Shown here in pieces: positions 43,851-56,339 of a stretch of DNA of 64,000 nt. Numbering within the stretch: the first letter of the stretch is position 1; each line of letters starts with the position of its first letter. This DNA is from Aricia agestis (taxonomy: Eukaryota; Arthropoda; Insecta; Lepidoptera; Lycaenidae). The stretch lies in the NCBI RefSeq assembly GCF_905147365.1, contig NC_056415.1, positions 12,356,001 to 12,420,000 of the forward strand. Reading direction: 5' to 3'. A program made the translations under genes and the position numbers. Under the pieces are notes generated by a model. That model saw only the letters and a list, made by a program, of their open reading frames with translations, was not told the origin of the DNA and did not search any database.

Positions 43851-43984
43851 CTAGACTCTAGAGAGAGAGAATTTAGATGACTTATTAGTTATTACTGAAT
43901 GGATTTTACTGTCTAATAAATAATAATTTTGAAATGATTAGCATAGCAAATCTGCTACACTTGGTATTACTTCATCTATACCTA

Positions 43985-44290
43985 CTATAATATTTATACT
44001 AATATTATAATTGGGAATATAATATTGGGAAGAGTTTGTTTGTTTGAACGCGCTAATCTCAGGAACTGTAGGTCCGATTTGAAAAATTCTTTCAGTGTTA
44101 GATAGCCCATTTATCGAGGAAGGCTATATTTTATCACGCTAAGACTAATAGGAGCGAAGAGATAGAGGAAAATGTGGAAAAAAACGGGGGTAATTATTTG
44201 AAATTGCTTATTATCGGAGCAATGTTATTTGGCACACACGAAGAATAGACCACGTGAAGGGACAAAAATGTACGGTTTCCGTGAAATTCC
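43985..44290 (-). repeat. Dispersed repeat, 'TATAGCCTATAGCC' family, antisense
   Basis: GTTTGTTTGAACGCGCTAAT, TTCTTTCAGTGTTAGATAGC, AGGAGCGAAGA and ACCACGTGAAGG match the units at 21600-22330 in reverse. Confidence 0.75.
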
Positions 44291-45206
44291 TAAATTATGC
44301 AGGCGAAGCCGCGCGGTACAGTACTGTCTCGCCACTCTACTCGGTAGGTGTAATCAAAGCATAAAATTATTAAACGTGCTGCAATCGTTTTAACGGCCTG
44401 ATTTTCAAGAAAGCGTAAAGAGTTGGAACTTGTAGCTTGGGACGAGGTGCATCTATCCATCGCAGGGCTATGGAAACGTGTCCAATGTGGCTTAAAACGG
44501 GCAGGCTATTCTAGCAGCTAAGAATTTTAATTTTTCAAGACAATATATATTTTTTCAAATCATACATCGAATAAGAGTTGCAGGTGCGTTTAAGATGCGT
44601 CTTGAAGGTTTGCAGATCGTATTGCTCCAAAAATACTGCTGACGACGGTTCGTTCCGGAGTTACTGTGCGTGGAAGTGTAAGATTGACTGCCTTATTCAC
44701 AGTCGTATTACGGTTGTTAAATATTACTACTAACTTATTACTGCAGCTCAGTTGACCAAGGTGTCTGTACTGTATGCGACCGTCTGTAAAATTTCCATTT
44801 TTCAGTAATATCACAATGACGACAGGGTACGGTTATAAAGTGAGCGTCGAATTCGTCATTTGGTATGCCTTATTTTTAGATTTGCGTAAAATTAAACATT
44901 TTTAATTTAGTACAAAAAAGCGACTAGTTTTATTGTTGTCAGTGGATTAAGAGTAGAGGAGACGACATTATTTTCTGTTTTATTTTTCAAGTTTAACTCA
45001 AGAATGTTGTTCAACTTGATTGTTTCTTTTCATGATCCACGTAATATTGTGTTTCAACTTAAAATCTGCATTTTACAAATGTGTTTCTGTTTGTCTAACA
45101 GTCCGGTCTGTTTGTTGGATTATGGATAACTGTTCACGCTTAAACTTTTGGTATGAGTGTTTTATAATATATGTCCATTTGAGTGCTTTGACCCAGGATT
45201 ATAGTT

Positions 45207-45396
45207 GAAACTTTTTAATCGGGACTTAACGCGACTTATTTAAGTAGTAATGCTACTACGAGTACATACTTTTGTCCCCTGGAGTCCCCTCGTGACCACG
45301 GCCGTTGCAAGACGGCCGATACGTCGAGAAAAAGTATGTACTCGTAGTAGCATTACTACTTAAATAAGTCGCGTTAAGTCCCGATTAAAAAGTTTC
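45207..45396. mobile_element. Foldback element, 'TTAATCGGGACTTAACGCGA' family copy 2
   Basis: Ends GAAACTTTTTAATCGGGACT and complement; inside are ACGAGTACATACTTTT and its complement around GGCCGTTGCAAGACGGCC. The copy at 50136-50232 is a shorter relative. Confidence 0.8.
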
Positions 45397-46079
45397 ATTA
45401 TAATGCAACGCGAAAGTTTTAAATGTTATCAGGATTATAGTTTCTCGAAAGTAGACACCGAAATATCACAGCGAAGTTGCGGATAGGCTCGGATGTTACT
45501 GAAGTGATTTTAAAGAATGTGATACAGACAATTAAAATACATATTAATATAGTCGAACACGGAACAGTCTACATTTTAAGAGTAGAAAAGTGTATGATTC
45601 CGGCAGTTCTGTTTGTGTACACGAAGAAGCTGCAACGTTTTAGACAAAAGGTACAACGTGGTAAACGTTGTACCTTTTTGTAGTATAGGTTAAAACATAT
45701 TGTAATTACTAATTAGCAACAAGTAACAACAACAGTCTTTTGGCAAGCGACATTTACACAACATTGACAACACGTTATTATTTTCCTTGTGCATGTCTAG
45801 AACTTTGTTTGTAATTGTTTACTATTGTCTATTGTTTGTAGAGTTCCGAAACATGGATTACATTAACAAAATGAGTTTATGGGTGACTAGATGCAGCTGG
45901 CAACTTCGCTCGAGCAGGAATATATCGCGCTGAATCGTACATAAAAGTATCCTATTTCCTTAAAAGGGACTTAAAACTTTTACTTACATCAAATTGAGTC
46001 TAAATAATATAGTATGTTAAACGAAGGGTTTCATACCATTATATGTAGAGCAAAAAATAGGTAAAAATGTATATTTTTG

Positions 46080-46480
46080 TACTGTATGTATCCCCTTAAT
46101 TATTTATTTTATTTAAATTTTATTGTTAATTATTATAGGATCAATAAAACTGAGTATTTTATTTTGTAAACATTTCAAGTATGCCTATCTTCAGCCATTA
46201 TTGATATCGACCAAAAAATAGCAAAAAATTACGTTTGATGTATGGGAGCCTCCCTTAAATATTTAGTTTATTTTGTTTTTAGTTAGTACTTTAAATATAA
46301 ATATTATTATTGTTGTTATAGCGGCAACAGACATGTACACAATCTGTGAAAATTTCAGAAATCTACCTGTTGCGGTTCTTGAGATACAGCCTGGAGACAG
46401 ACAGACGGACAGACAGACATCGAAGTCGTAATAGGGTCCCGTTTTTTCCCTTTGGGTACGAAACCCTAAAAATATGTAAA
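46080..46480 (-). repeat. Dispersed repeat, 'GGGTTTCGTACCCAAAGGG' family
   Basis: Antisense: CCGCAACAG.., GACAGACAGACGGACAGACA, TCGAAGTCGTAATAGGGTCC and TTGGGTACGAAACCCTAAAA. An antisense 89-codon frame here is repeat-derived. Confidence 0.65.
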
Positions 46481-47039
46481 TTATAAAATGAATCAAGCCA
46501 TTTTGGCGATAGTGTACAATGTACATAAACAACTCCTTTTATGCCATAACCAAAGCTATATTTTAGCAATGTGCCTAATGTAAATGATTTATCTTGCCAT
46601 AGTGTAAAAGTGATTAAAATCGAATTATCAGGTCTATTATACGACTAGACACGCATATGGGCAGTATATTACGTATACGACGGAAACTTGAGTAAATATT
46701 TTTATAAAGCAATTTTGCGATCGTTGAACGCTGTTTGTAATTACGCGCTTCAATACTTTACAAATTAATTCCTTATTTACTTTTTTGTGTAAGTGTTTCA
46801 TTTAATATTTATATATTTATATATTTATATAAAAGGTTTAGTTAAAACGTTTTTAAGTTTTTTTTCCCAACAGAATCTAGTCTACCCATTAAATACGAAA
46901 TAATTAATAGTTACTTTCTGAATATTCACAAATCACAATATATTAACATTTATTGGAATCATAGGCCATTATATGGAGCCAGATGCAATAATTCAAAAGT
47001 TACAGTTTACATGGTTTACACTGAGTTATTTTACATGTA

Positions 47040-47390
47040 TTTTACCATAGGAGGCTTTTTTTTACACGGGGAAATGCTTTGCGCATCCCGGGCGGATTGG
47101 GGACATCAGCCGGGGTATGTGGGAGTCTCCGAGAAAGTACCCACTAAAACCCCATGGTGCTCCACTCCCCGTTTAGGCATAGTTATAGGCACGATCAACC
47201 CACCGCAACCTTACAAATTACGGTTGTCTGCGCTTCGCAGACTCATCAAAACATGCAGGCTTTTCTAGGTCGTGACGCAGGGTGGCCTAGAAAAGTCCAC
47301 ACGGGGGCCGCAATGTGCAGGAGCATCATGTGCATCACGGCTCTCTCTGGGACTCAGTGCAATGGACCATAGGAGGCCTAAGGACCAATT
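47040..47390 (+). repeat. GC-rich transposon fragment
   Basis: ACGGGGAAATGCTTTGCGCA, TCCCGGGCGGATTGGGGACA, ...CAATGGACCATAGGAGGCC. It differs in composition from its flanks and looks like a retroelement piece. No protein identified. Confidence 0.4.
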
Positions 47391-47755
47391 TACCCTGAGA
47401 GAAATTAAATACTTACGTTGGATAATTAACATTATTTGATTGGGTTATGTCAAGATCAGGCAACAGATGGACTAACGTAGAATTAACAGTACCCCGACTT
47501 AATAACATAAATCAATTTCTCTAAAAGTATATATATATAATATTGTATTATACCTTCCTTAGATAGGTAATCTAAGGATGCATAGGTAAATTTTTTATTA
47601 TTATTTATTAACACCTCCACCGATAGATTTTCAATTGTTATGCGGCAGCCGTCTGCCGCTTGGGGATTGTTGAGTTAAATATTGTACAAAACTTTTTGTT
47701 TACTGTCTGTGCTGGTGCTGCCTTTACCGTGATAACATTGCAGTAATATCTCCTA

Positions 47756-49700
47756 CTGTCTGTACTCCAAACAAACACCACATGTGGACGTCGAACTACT
47801 AGACACAAGTGAGGTGCCCTGCATCATCCAACGGGAAGTTGAGAAAGCAATAACCACTCAGAAAAAATACAAAGCACCTGGTCCAGACTCTATACGCAAT
47901 GAAGTACTAAACGAAAATAAAGATCTTGTCGTACCAGTACTAACCAAAGTTTTTAACGAAATAGTAAGATCAGAAGAAATACCACTCCAATGGAAAGTTT
48001 CAACAATAACACTGCTATACAAAAAAGGCAATAGAGATGATATTGGGAACTACAGGCCTATCAGTTTGATGTCCAGCATATATAAATTATTTTCAAGAAT
48101 TATATTACGAAGAATCACCAGAACTTTAGATGAAAATCAGCCTAGAGAACAGGCAGGCTTCAGAAGTACGTTTTCAACGATAGATCACGTACATGTGGTC
48201 AATCAGGTAGCAGAAAGATGCAAGGAATACAACAACCTACTACTTCTGCTTTGTGGATTATTGCAAAGCGTTCGACGCTATAGATCATACATTGACATTG
48301 AACATCCAAGGTGTAGAGTATAAATATATTAGACTTATTAAAAATATTATATACACAGGAACTACTGCAAAAATAAAACTAGTAAAAGAAGGCGAAGAAA
48401 TAAAAATACGAAGAGGAGTGAGGCAAGGAGACCCACTATCGCCTAAATTGTTCTCGGCTGTGCTCGAAGAAGCGTACCGAAAACTCGACTTGAATGACCT
48501 GGGCCTCAATATTAACGGCGAAAAACTGACACATCTAAGGTTTGCAGATGACATTATAATCTTTGCCACATCTCATAGTCAAATGCAACGCATGCTTGAA
48601 GAACTCAACACAGTAAATACAGAAGTCGGACTGTCAATGAACCTCCTAAAAACAAAAGTTATGACCAATGGTAGTACAACTAACATAATTATTAATTACT
48701 ATAGATAACAATGTGATCGAATATGTTACAGAATATGTATACCTAGGACAACTCATCTCAATATATGATACAACAACCAAAGAAATACAAAAAAGAATTG
48801 GCAATGCCTGGAAATGATTCTGATCCTTTAAAGAAATAGTAAAATGCAAAAGTATAAACATGGGCACCAAAAGAAAACTATTTAATACATGCATTCTACC
48901 CATTCTAACATATGGGTGCCAAACTTGGGCACTAAAAAAAGCTCATAATATGCTGGAAGTTGGGCAGAGGGCTATGGAGAGCAGTATGATTGGAAAGAAA
49001 AGGATAGACAAAATACATAAAGTTAATATACCTAGCGGAATAGAGAAACAAAGGCCTGAGCAAGAGAGATGTCACTATCAGTAACACTGCGTGGTAAAAA
49101 GAGACGTGTGATACATGACAGCAGCACTCTTTTTTGACGTCCAGTCGGCACGTGCTGCACGTTGACAATTTAATCTCATAGAATTCATGTTCAATCATGC
49201 TTGTGTAAGTGTATACGTACACATATTTTTCACACAGATGAAAACCAATTTTGATTACGTTTGACAGCTCGAGATTGTTGCTCTATTCCGCTAGGTATAT
49301 TAACTTTATGACAAAATAGAAAACAAGGAGTTAAGAAAAATGACAGGTGTGACTGATGTAACATATAAAACAAAAAAACTGAAATGGAAGAGGGCAGGAC
49401 ATGTTTTGAGAGGGCCAGAAATGGACAAAAATAATAACGTCTTGGTATCCCAGAGGGGCAAAAAGAAAAAAGGGTAGACCTCTAAAAAGATGGGAAGATG
49501 AAATAGTACAAATGGCTGGCAATTTGTGGACTAGAGTGGCATGTCAGAGAAGTGAGGGGAAGCTGTTGGGGGAAGCCTTTGCCAAGAGGCACACAGAAAC
49601 AGAGACCGCACTACTGAATAATAATTAATTTGAATATTTTGCAATGTATGTAAAATAAAATATGTATTGTTTTTCTGAATAAAGGCTAATAATAAAATAA
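47756..49700 (+). pseudogene. RTE-like LINE reverse transcriptase, 5'-truncated and broken
   Basis: Non-LTR reverse transcriptase. From 47784: KKYKAPGPDSIRNEVL, WKVSTITLLYKKGNRDDIGN, YRPISLMSSIYKLFSRII, then QAGFRSTFSTIDH. After a one-base frameshift near 48236: FVDYCKAFDAIDH, RRGVRQGDPLSPKLF and the active-site LRFADDIIIF (~48535). Another frameshift lies near 48700, two TGA codons near 48816-48823, then LPILTYGCQTWALKKA, a MITE (49016-49310) and the C-terminal WKRAGHVLRG / GRPLKRWEDEI. It ends in AATAAAATAAAAT. Target duplication AATATCTCCTA at 47745-47755 and 49701-49711. Clade by resemblance to RTE elements, from memory. Confidence 0.9.
49016..49310 (+). mobile_element. hAT-type MITE copy 2, nested in the LINE
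   Basis: 295 bp with perfect 30-bp inverted ends (CATAAAGTTAATATACCTAG...). The 8-bp duplication ACAAAATA (49008-49015, 49311-49318) is LINE sequence; removing the MITE and one copy restores the reading GKKRIDKIENKELRKMTG across the site. It is therefore younger than the LINE. Confidence 0.93.
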
Positions 49701-50135
49701 AATATCTCCTATGTAACAGTAATTGATTTAAATTAACTACCAGATTAACTGCTAGCATGATATTAGAAGTTAGAACGCTTATCTCTACAGTCTACTGCTT
49801 AATTATACTGTCTAGCCAGTGGTGTCTAGACTTAAAGTATTTACCTTGTGTAATTACTTTTTTATTTCTTTTACTGATGATAATAATTACCTTTAAACTG
49901 AATTGAGAATGGCTGACCGGATTTGGCTAATTTTAGTATTATATTAGCAGGGAATTGATACTTTCAATGGGTCATCTAATAAATAATAAATATTTTAAAT
50001 TCATTTTTACCAGATTAAAAACTGGGTTCTTAAGTTCTGTGGCACAGTGATTGGTGTTAACCAACTTTTTTTGACATAAAAACAAACATTGTAATAATTC
50101 ACAATTGGTAAAGTGAATTTAAATAATTTAAATGT

Positions 50136-50232
50136 AATTAAAACTTTTTAATCCAGGCTTAACGCGACTTATTCTAGTAGTATGCTACAAAATGAATAAG
50201 TCGCGGTAAGTCCAGATTAAAAAGTTTTAATT
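50136..50232. mobile_element. Foldback element, 'TTAATCGGGACTTAACGCGA' family copy 3
   Basis: TAATTAAAACTTTTTAATCC, GCTTAACGCGACTTATTC and their complements; about 97 bp, near-complete hairpin. Confidence 0.75.
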
Positions 50233-50239
50233 ATAATGC

Positions 50240-52000
50240 ACCCGAAAGTTTAAAATGTTTATTTAAATGTATTCAATAATTTATTGCTTTTTAGGTTGAC
50301 TTTGGCGAGACCGAAAATAATAAGTTACCTTTGGTCTACTCACCAAAGATATTTACTCTTTTACTAAATTTGTCAAACATGTAGAACGAAAACAAACAAG
50401 TTTCATATTTATTTGGAAATAAATTCTTATAAGAAAAACAGATGGCTTTATAACAGTAACAAAAAAAAATGGTTATAAAACCTACTAACAGCTGGATTAA
50501 TTTAAAATCTATTAAAAGGCTGTTACTTATTTTAAATCTAAGATTTTATGGGAATTTATAAAGATTGAAAGAATCATAAAGTTTGCAGGTGATGGGTGGT
50601 GGGTGAATCATACTGTTCATGTTTACAGCAGTAGGTATTGCCTGCTGATGTCATGTAAGCTTCGAATGGGTTCTAATAAATTTAGCGACCATGAGTCCTC
50701 TGCATGTCGCTATCGAAAGCACGTACGATTCTAAGAATTGTTTATATTAAATAAGTAATTCATTCGCATGAGATATTGATAGCTACTATTTGTATACATT
50801 ATTATGTAATATTTACATTATTTAACCCTTTCAGGGGCTGATACAGACGTAGATGTCATCACTGAAAATCGACTGAATCACAAAATACTTAAAATAAGCG
50901 TAGGAGGAGCTAAATACCTTTATTTTATATGTAATCCAATATCCTGTAGAAAGGTGAAGTTCTATTTACACACTTCAGACACTGTCATTTATGTATTTAA
51001 ACACACTATCACAAAACTGCACTGCACATATTTTCACTTATAATAAATAAATTATGTGGAAATATCACATAATGCGCCATTTTCGCAATAAATCCTCTGG
51101 ACAGCAGTCAGCAATCGTTGCCATCTTTTTTGTCAAATGTCTAAAAACTAAATATAGCGTACGACACGAACTCTAGCGTTATTTTTAGAAAATAAGTTAG
51201 ATATTTTCATGGCATGCAGCGACATCTGTTACAAAACTCGTAAGTCGTAAAAGAATAGCAAATTTAAACCGATAGATGGAGCGCCAAGTAATCTTTTGTT
51301 TCATTTGTTCTGTGACAGATGGCGTTGAATGGTCGAAATTCGAATTTAAAAATATTTCTGCGGCATGGTTGTGCTCCAGCCAAGTCTCGGTCACTTTCGG
51401 GCAAACGAGCACGCTCATTTTTTTTGCATTAGAAAAGTAGAGTCGTGGAAGAGTTCTGTATAACATCTGAGGTTCATGTGCGTGATCCTTATCTTATATC
51501 TAATTGGAATCTCGGAATGGGCTCCAACGATTTTCATGAAATTAAGTAAGTATATATAGGGGGTTTCGGGGGCAAATCTTGTAGTGGTATGTAACTTATC
51601 GTCACCGGTGACGATCCCAGCTACTCCCTGTACCGCGGTAACTAAGGGAGTAGGGATCGTTACGTTATGTAGGGAGTAGGGACCTTCACTACTTACTTCC
51701 ACACACACAAGTAGTGCTAGGGATGTGTTCTTTTTAATTCCCTACTAGTCCTATTACCGTCCAGACTTCAGGCTGGCTGTACAGTTGTTGATTTCTATTA
51801 TTTCTAAGCACTGCTTATTACGTAGCACATGGTTAATTAAAAAAAACTAAAGCCAGTCGTTCACCTTGTTACCTTTTTAGGATTCCGTACACAAAGCAGG
51901 GCACACGGGCGCCATCCTCTAGGGGCGCCAAAACCAAGGACTCAAAAAATTCGCCTAAGGGGGCGCCAAAATCTTTTTTTTTTGCACACAGGCGCCAGTA
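50240..52000. other. No gene seen
   Basis: AT-rich with short frames only. At 51600-51700 a palindromic patch has CGTCACCGGTGACG and repeated GGGAGTAGGGA. Confidence 0.5.
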
Positions 52001-52009
52001 GCCCTTACG

Positions 52010-52425
52010 GGGGCCCTGACCCAAAAAGTAAAAACGGGACCCTATTACTAAGACTTCGATGTCTGTCTGTCTCCAAATTTGTTTTGCCTCCAAATTTTCT
52101 TAGATTATCCTATGTATTTCTGTTGCCGCTATAACAACAAATACTAAAAACAAAATAAATTAAATATTTAAGTCCCATTCAACAAACGTGCTCATTGCCA
52201 TTTTTTGCTCGATATAAATTATGGCAATATAATATAGGCATTAGGCACCTGAAATATTGACAAAATACTCAATTGTATTTATATTTTAATAATTAATAGA
52301 TACATAATAAAATTTCAATAAAATAAATAATCCCATACAAAAAAACACAATTTTTTCCTATTTTTGTTCTATGGTACGGAACCCTTCGTGCACGAGTCCA
52401 ACTCGCACTTGGCCGATTATGTTTT
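52010..52425 (-). repeat. Dispersed repeat, 'GGCCAAGTGCGAGT' family, antisense
   Basis: ACGGGACCCTATTACTAAGA, TTCGATGTCTGTCTGTC ... ACGGAACCCTTCGTGCACGA, GTCCAACTCGCACTTGGCC. Full-length relative of 31170-31590. Confidence 0.72.
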
Positions 52426-53238
52426 ATGTGCTTACTTACTTAGCTCGTTAACTGTACAAAAGCATAAACTATAAAGCAATTTTTGTCAAGTAGGTAACGT
52501 AACCACATCCCTTTATAGTATTTCGAAAGTCAGGTCGAAACGAAAATCTAGTCCCAAACAATACTGAAACACGTAACCTACACGTCACAGCCTGTGGTCA
52601 CAGCTGTTAGCTCTCCTTAGCCGGCGGTGAAAGCGCTTGTGTAATAATGCAAACACCTCCAGATGCAGCCGGAAGAACCGTGTACTCAGTAGGGCTGCCG
52701 TCACCGCAATCTCCGGTTTTGGTGAAAAATCTCGGTTATTGCGGCGAAGACGCATGGATTTTTCCGCGAACAAAAATAAAAATATCGTCGCATTTTTTTT
52801 TTGTACGGTTTGGAAATTATGCGTTCTATCATTGACAATTTAGTATTCCTAGTCGTGAGTCGTGACTCATGAGTTCCTGAATAAATTTTTAACTAACATT
52901 AATTTTCGTTTATCGATTAAGTATAGACTTAAAAAAATACCTAGGTTTTTCCAGGCAAAATATCATGCACTTCTTATTTCAAATCCCAGCCCGCGGTGCC
53001 CGGACACCCTTAAAACTAGAAGAAACTCGAGAGCTCCTGGACGAATGGCAGCCCTAGCAAAGCACAATAATAATTATAAAACGCAAAAGTTAAATAGGCA
53101 CCTTCTTCTAAGGAAACTCTAAGAAAGTGGGTACCAAGTGGGCAACACGCAGAAATGCGTGTTAAACTGACTACATAACAATGAACACATTTGCGGCTAT
53201 GTCACTGGCCTACTAAATTCGACAGACTCAAGTCATTA

Positions 53239-53278
53239 CTCACAAAATGTCTCTACTTCAATAGAGACATTTTGTGAG
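53239..53278. repeat. Palindrome, 16-bp arms, 8-nt loop
   Basis: CTCACAAAATGTCTCT and exact complement AGAGACATTTTGTGAG. Confidence 0.85.
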
Positions 53279-54334
53279 CTTACATAATATCCTACCTCAT
53301 TATTCTTAAAATATATTTTCACTCGATAGCCCTTATGTTGCAAAAGTAAAAAAAAATATTTTTACCAGATGACCCGGTGAACTTAGTATCATACCAATAT
53401 ATCCTCCTAAGAACTATTTAAAACCTTCTCTAAATTGAAAGTCCAGGGAAGGTTTATATTCTGAATATTTCCAAACTAAAATAAGCCAAATCGGTTCAGC
53501 CTTACTCGAGTTTAAGCGATAATTAACTTTTAAAAATATTTTTTATTTGAGTACCTAGGTATATATTATATAGATTTTTTTATGCTCAATGATTACACCG
53601 CGATAGACCGATTTTATTCTTAGGGTACGTGTTATGGTACAGTGTTAAATCCGTTATAAGACTCGTTGTTACAAAAGTGGTAATTATCAGCCCTGGATTT
53701 ATAAATAGGGCGCGCCCTAGGAGCGGCATCGGCAGCGTCATACGGGGCGGCAGATTTCGTACATGGGGCGACGAAAATAAAATTGCCTACCCAGGTAATC
53801 ATAGACGAAGACATTTATTATAATATATATTATCAATTATGATGCTTAAAAAAGAGTTTTTGCCTGGTAATATATGCGCGATTTTGGAACCAGGGTTCCA
53901 AAAATGCAGAAAAGAATTTCTTAATCCTTTTAGTATTATGTACTCAAACTTAAGAGTTTTTAATAAGTAAGAGTTTTGGATAAGTCCAAACTTCGCTGAT
54001 ACGCTCATAGCAATAAATTAGTGTGATATTTTTATGAAGAACTAGGTACATGAACATGATGGTCATGATTGTAAAAAGATAGTACAAGTAATCCTTAATA
54101 TTTTACACCAAATTCGATATCTTTATTATTTTTCTAGTACCGTACATAAAAATCAGCCTTTACGGAAACGCCTTGGCAGTCCGAATAACTTATTTTAGGC
54201 TTCCGTCTTACACGAGTTACATCCATATTAATTATTTGTAGTCGTGTTTCGTAAACTCGATAATTTATTAAAAGGCCTAACAATACTGCGCATTGATGTA
54301 ATCAACACATTCGCTGGAGGAAGGCACTTTTCTC

Positions 54335-54450
54335 TCGAGTTTCTCCGAGCTGCGCGCGCGCAGTTGGTACAACGACACGGCACGGTACGCGTCGTGCGCC
54401 GCGATTCAACATTCGAAAGTGCGAATACCGGTGTGGTGCTGTGATATATT
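54335..54450. promoter_or_regulatory. GC-rich promoter or 5' UTR candidate
   Basis: A short CpG-rich island (GCGCGCGCAG, GGTACGCGTCGTGCGCCGCG) in AT-rich surroundings, with a GCAGTTGG initiator-like site near 54361 on the plus strand and 5' UTR-like sequence after it. It could start a rightward neighbour or be a distal Nuak promoter. No coding frame is linked to it. Confidence 0.28.
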
Positions 54451-55309
54451 AATTAATAGCGTTAATAGCGTAATTATTCTGTGACTATAGTGTAAAAAAT
54501 CACGGAGCGTCTCTAAAAGGAATTGTGAGGTTTGTATTATATTCGTTTATTACACCAAACAGGTCCTGCAACCGCAAACTATTTTTTTGCGACCTTTATG
54601 CATTGTTTGAGTTGTCAAAGTATTATCACAATCAGTTAAAAAATAATAAAGTTAATTGTTGTAGGCGCCAAAATATTGTATACTCCAAACTGACACTACG
54701 CATACAAGTTTATGATAATACGTAGGTACATACCGTTAGCAAAATACGATGAATATAACACTTATATACCGGTTTAATTAATTAATATTAAGTTTAATTT
54801 GTAACACTAATTGTAACCGGTACAATAACTAAACCAATTTCTATTGATAATGTAGAGAACTTTAAAGTTACATAAAACTTAAAATATAGAATTGAAATAG
54901 AATAAAGATGATTGTCAAAATATAATAATATATCGGCAAGGGCGTCACCTACATTATAATATTAAGAATTCTTCTTTGGGCGGAGATCGAGTAAATCTTT
55001 GGGCGGGAACGTTTATGGCGAAATTTTCCGAATTGACTCACTTTAAACTAAATTGTTGCTGAATTTCTCTGTCCTAATGTTGTTTTGAGGTAAGTACTTA
55101 ATATTATATTCTCTGACTACAGATTATGTGTATTTAAATTCAAGCAGGGTAGAAAGTGTAAACAGAAATGTTTGTCTACTCTTTGTTGTGTTAACAAAGA
55201 TAATTAACAAATCAGACCTCGATTTTAAAGTAATGATGCAAATACAACCTGATTGAGCGCACACGTCTAGCATTAACATTATATTGTAGTGATTTAGACA
55301 GTCGTTTAT

Positions 55310-55820
55310 TTATTTAAACTAGAGATCGCCCAATGGTCGAAATTCGACCTTAGTTTCAACGACATTGGATTACTACCTATATTTTCTAAAAAAATATTGA
55401 CTTTATCATATTTGTTTCAACTCTTTTCTCTGGGACTCAGCTGATCTCAGAATGGACGTGTAAGCATTGTCTAATAGTATCTAAGATTCAATAAAAAAAC
55501 TATAATACATTTTCAATTTGTCACCTTGTTGTCAACAGACTTCAACCATAAAGTATAAAAGAGTATAATTCGTATGTATAGGCTTGTCACTCAATAATCT
55601 GCCATTTTTCCTAGTGTGTGTGTTGTAGTGTGTGTAATGTTTTATTTGTTAAAAAAATGTATGATAAAAGCATAATTTCAAAATAATATTTGCTCGATGC
55701 ACTCCTTTAGCATAATTATAAACTATAACTGTGCAAAATTTCATTCACCTACGTTTGCCCATTTTTCGTCAAAAGGGATACAAAGTTTTTGGCTCACGTA
55801 TTAATATATAGATTAAAATA
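55310..55820 (+). repeat. Dispersed repeat, 'ACTAGAGATCGCCCAATGGT' type
   Basis: Starts AAACTAGAGATCGCCCAATG, ends CAAAAGGGATACAAAGTTTT, then TCACGTATTAATATATAGAT. Resembles the 3' parts of lepidopteran non-LTR repeats (from memory). Confidence 0.5.
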
Positions 55821-55939
55821 CTAACAACTTAAATGCTAATATTATTGTTTGAATCTTAACCAGGTATTCTTTAACAAAAGTCAATTACTATAGCTCTAGG
55901 TGTACACAACAATTACAATTAAGTATAGCTCTCTATCTA

Positions 55940-56330
55940 TATTATACAAGTACGAGACGTTCCACAAGTCTTCGCCTTCGTAAATTAGGAATTTCACAGA
56001 CAGATAATTAGCCCACAAAAAATAGACTATGGTCATTCACGTGGTCTACTTTTTATCTGTGCCACATAACATAAAAATTGCTCCAGTAGTTCGTGCGATA
56101 AACCCTTTTAAATAATTTTCCCGGTTTTTTCCATATTTTCCTGTTTCTTCGCTCCTATTAGTCTTAACTCTTAGCGTCATAATATTATATTATATCCTAT
56201 AGCCTTCCTTGATAAATAGGCTATAGGTATAACACTGATTTTTTTTCAAATCGGACCAGTACCTAAGTAGTTTCTGAGATTAGCACGTTCAAACAAACAA
56301 ACTGTTCCGCTTTATCATATTAAAATAAAT
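55940..56330 (+). repeat. Dispersed repeat, 'TATAGCC' family, sense
   Basis: AATTTCACAGACAGATAATT, CACGTGGTCTACTTTTTATC, TTTCTTCGCTCCTATTAGTC and GTTCAAACAAACAAACTGTT, as in 21600-22340. Confidence 0.72.
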
Positions 56331-56339
56331 TAAAATAGT

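Noticed and set aside
46263..46532. Antisense 89-codon Cys/Ser-rich frame
   Set aside because: Translation of the GACAGACAGACGG-type dispersed repeat found also at 31170 and 52010.
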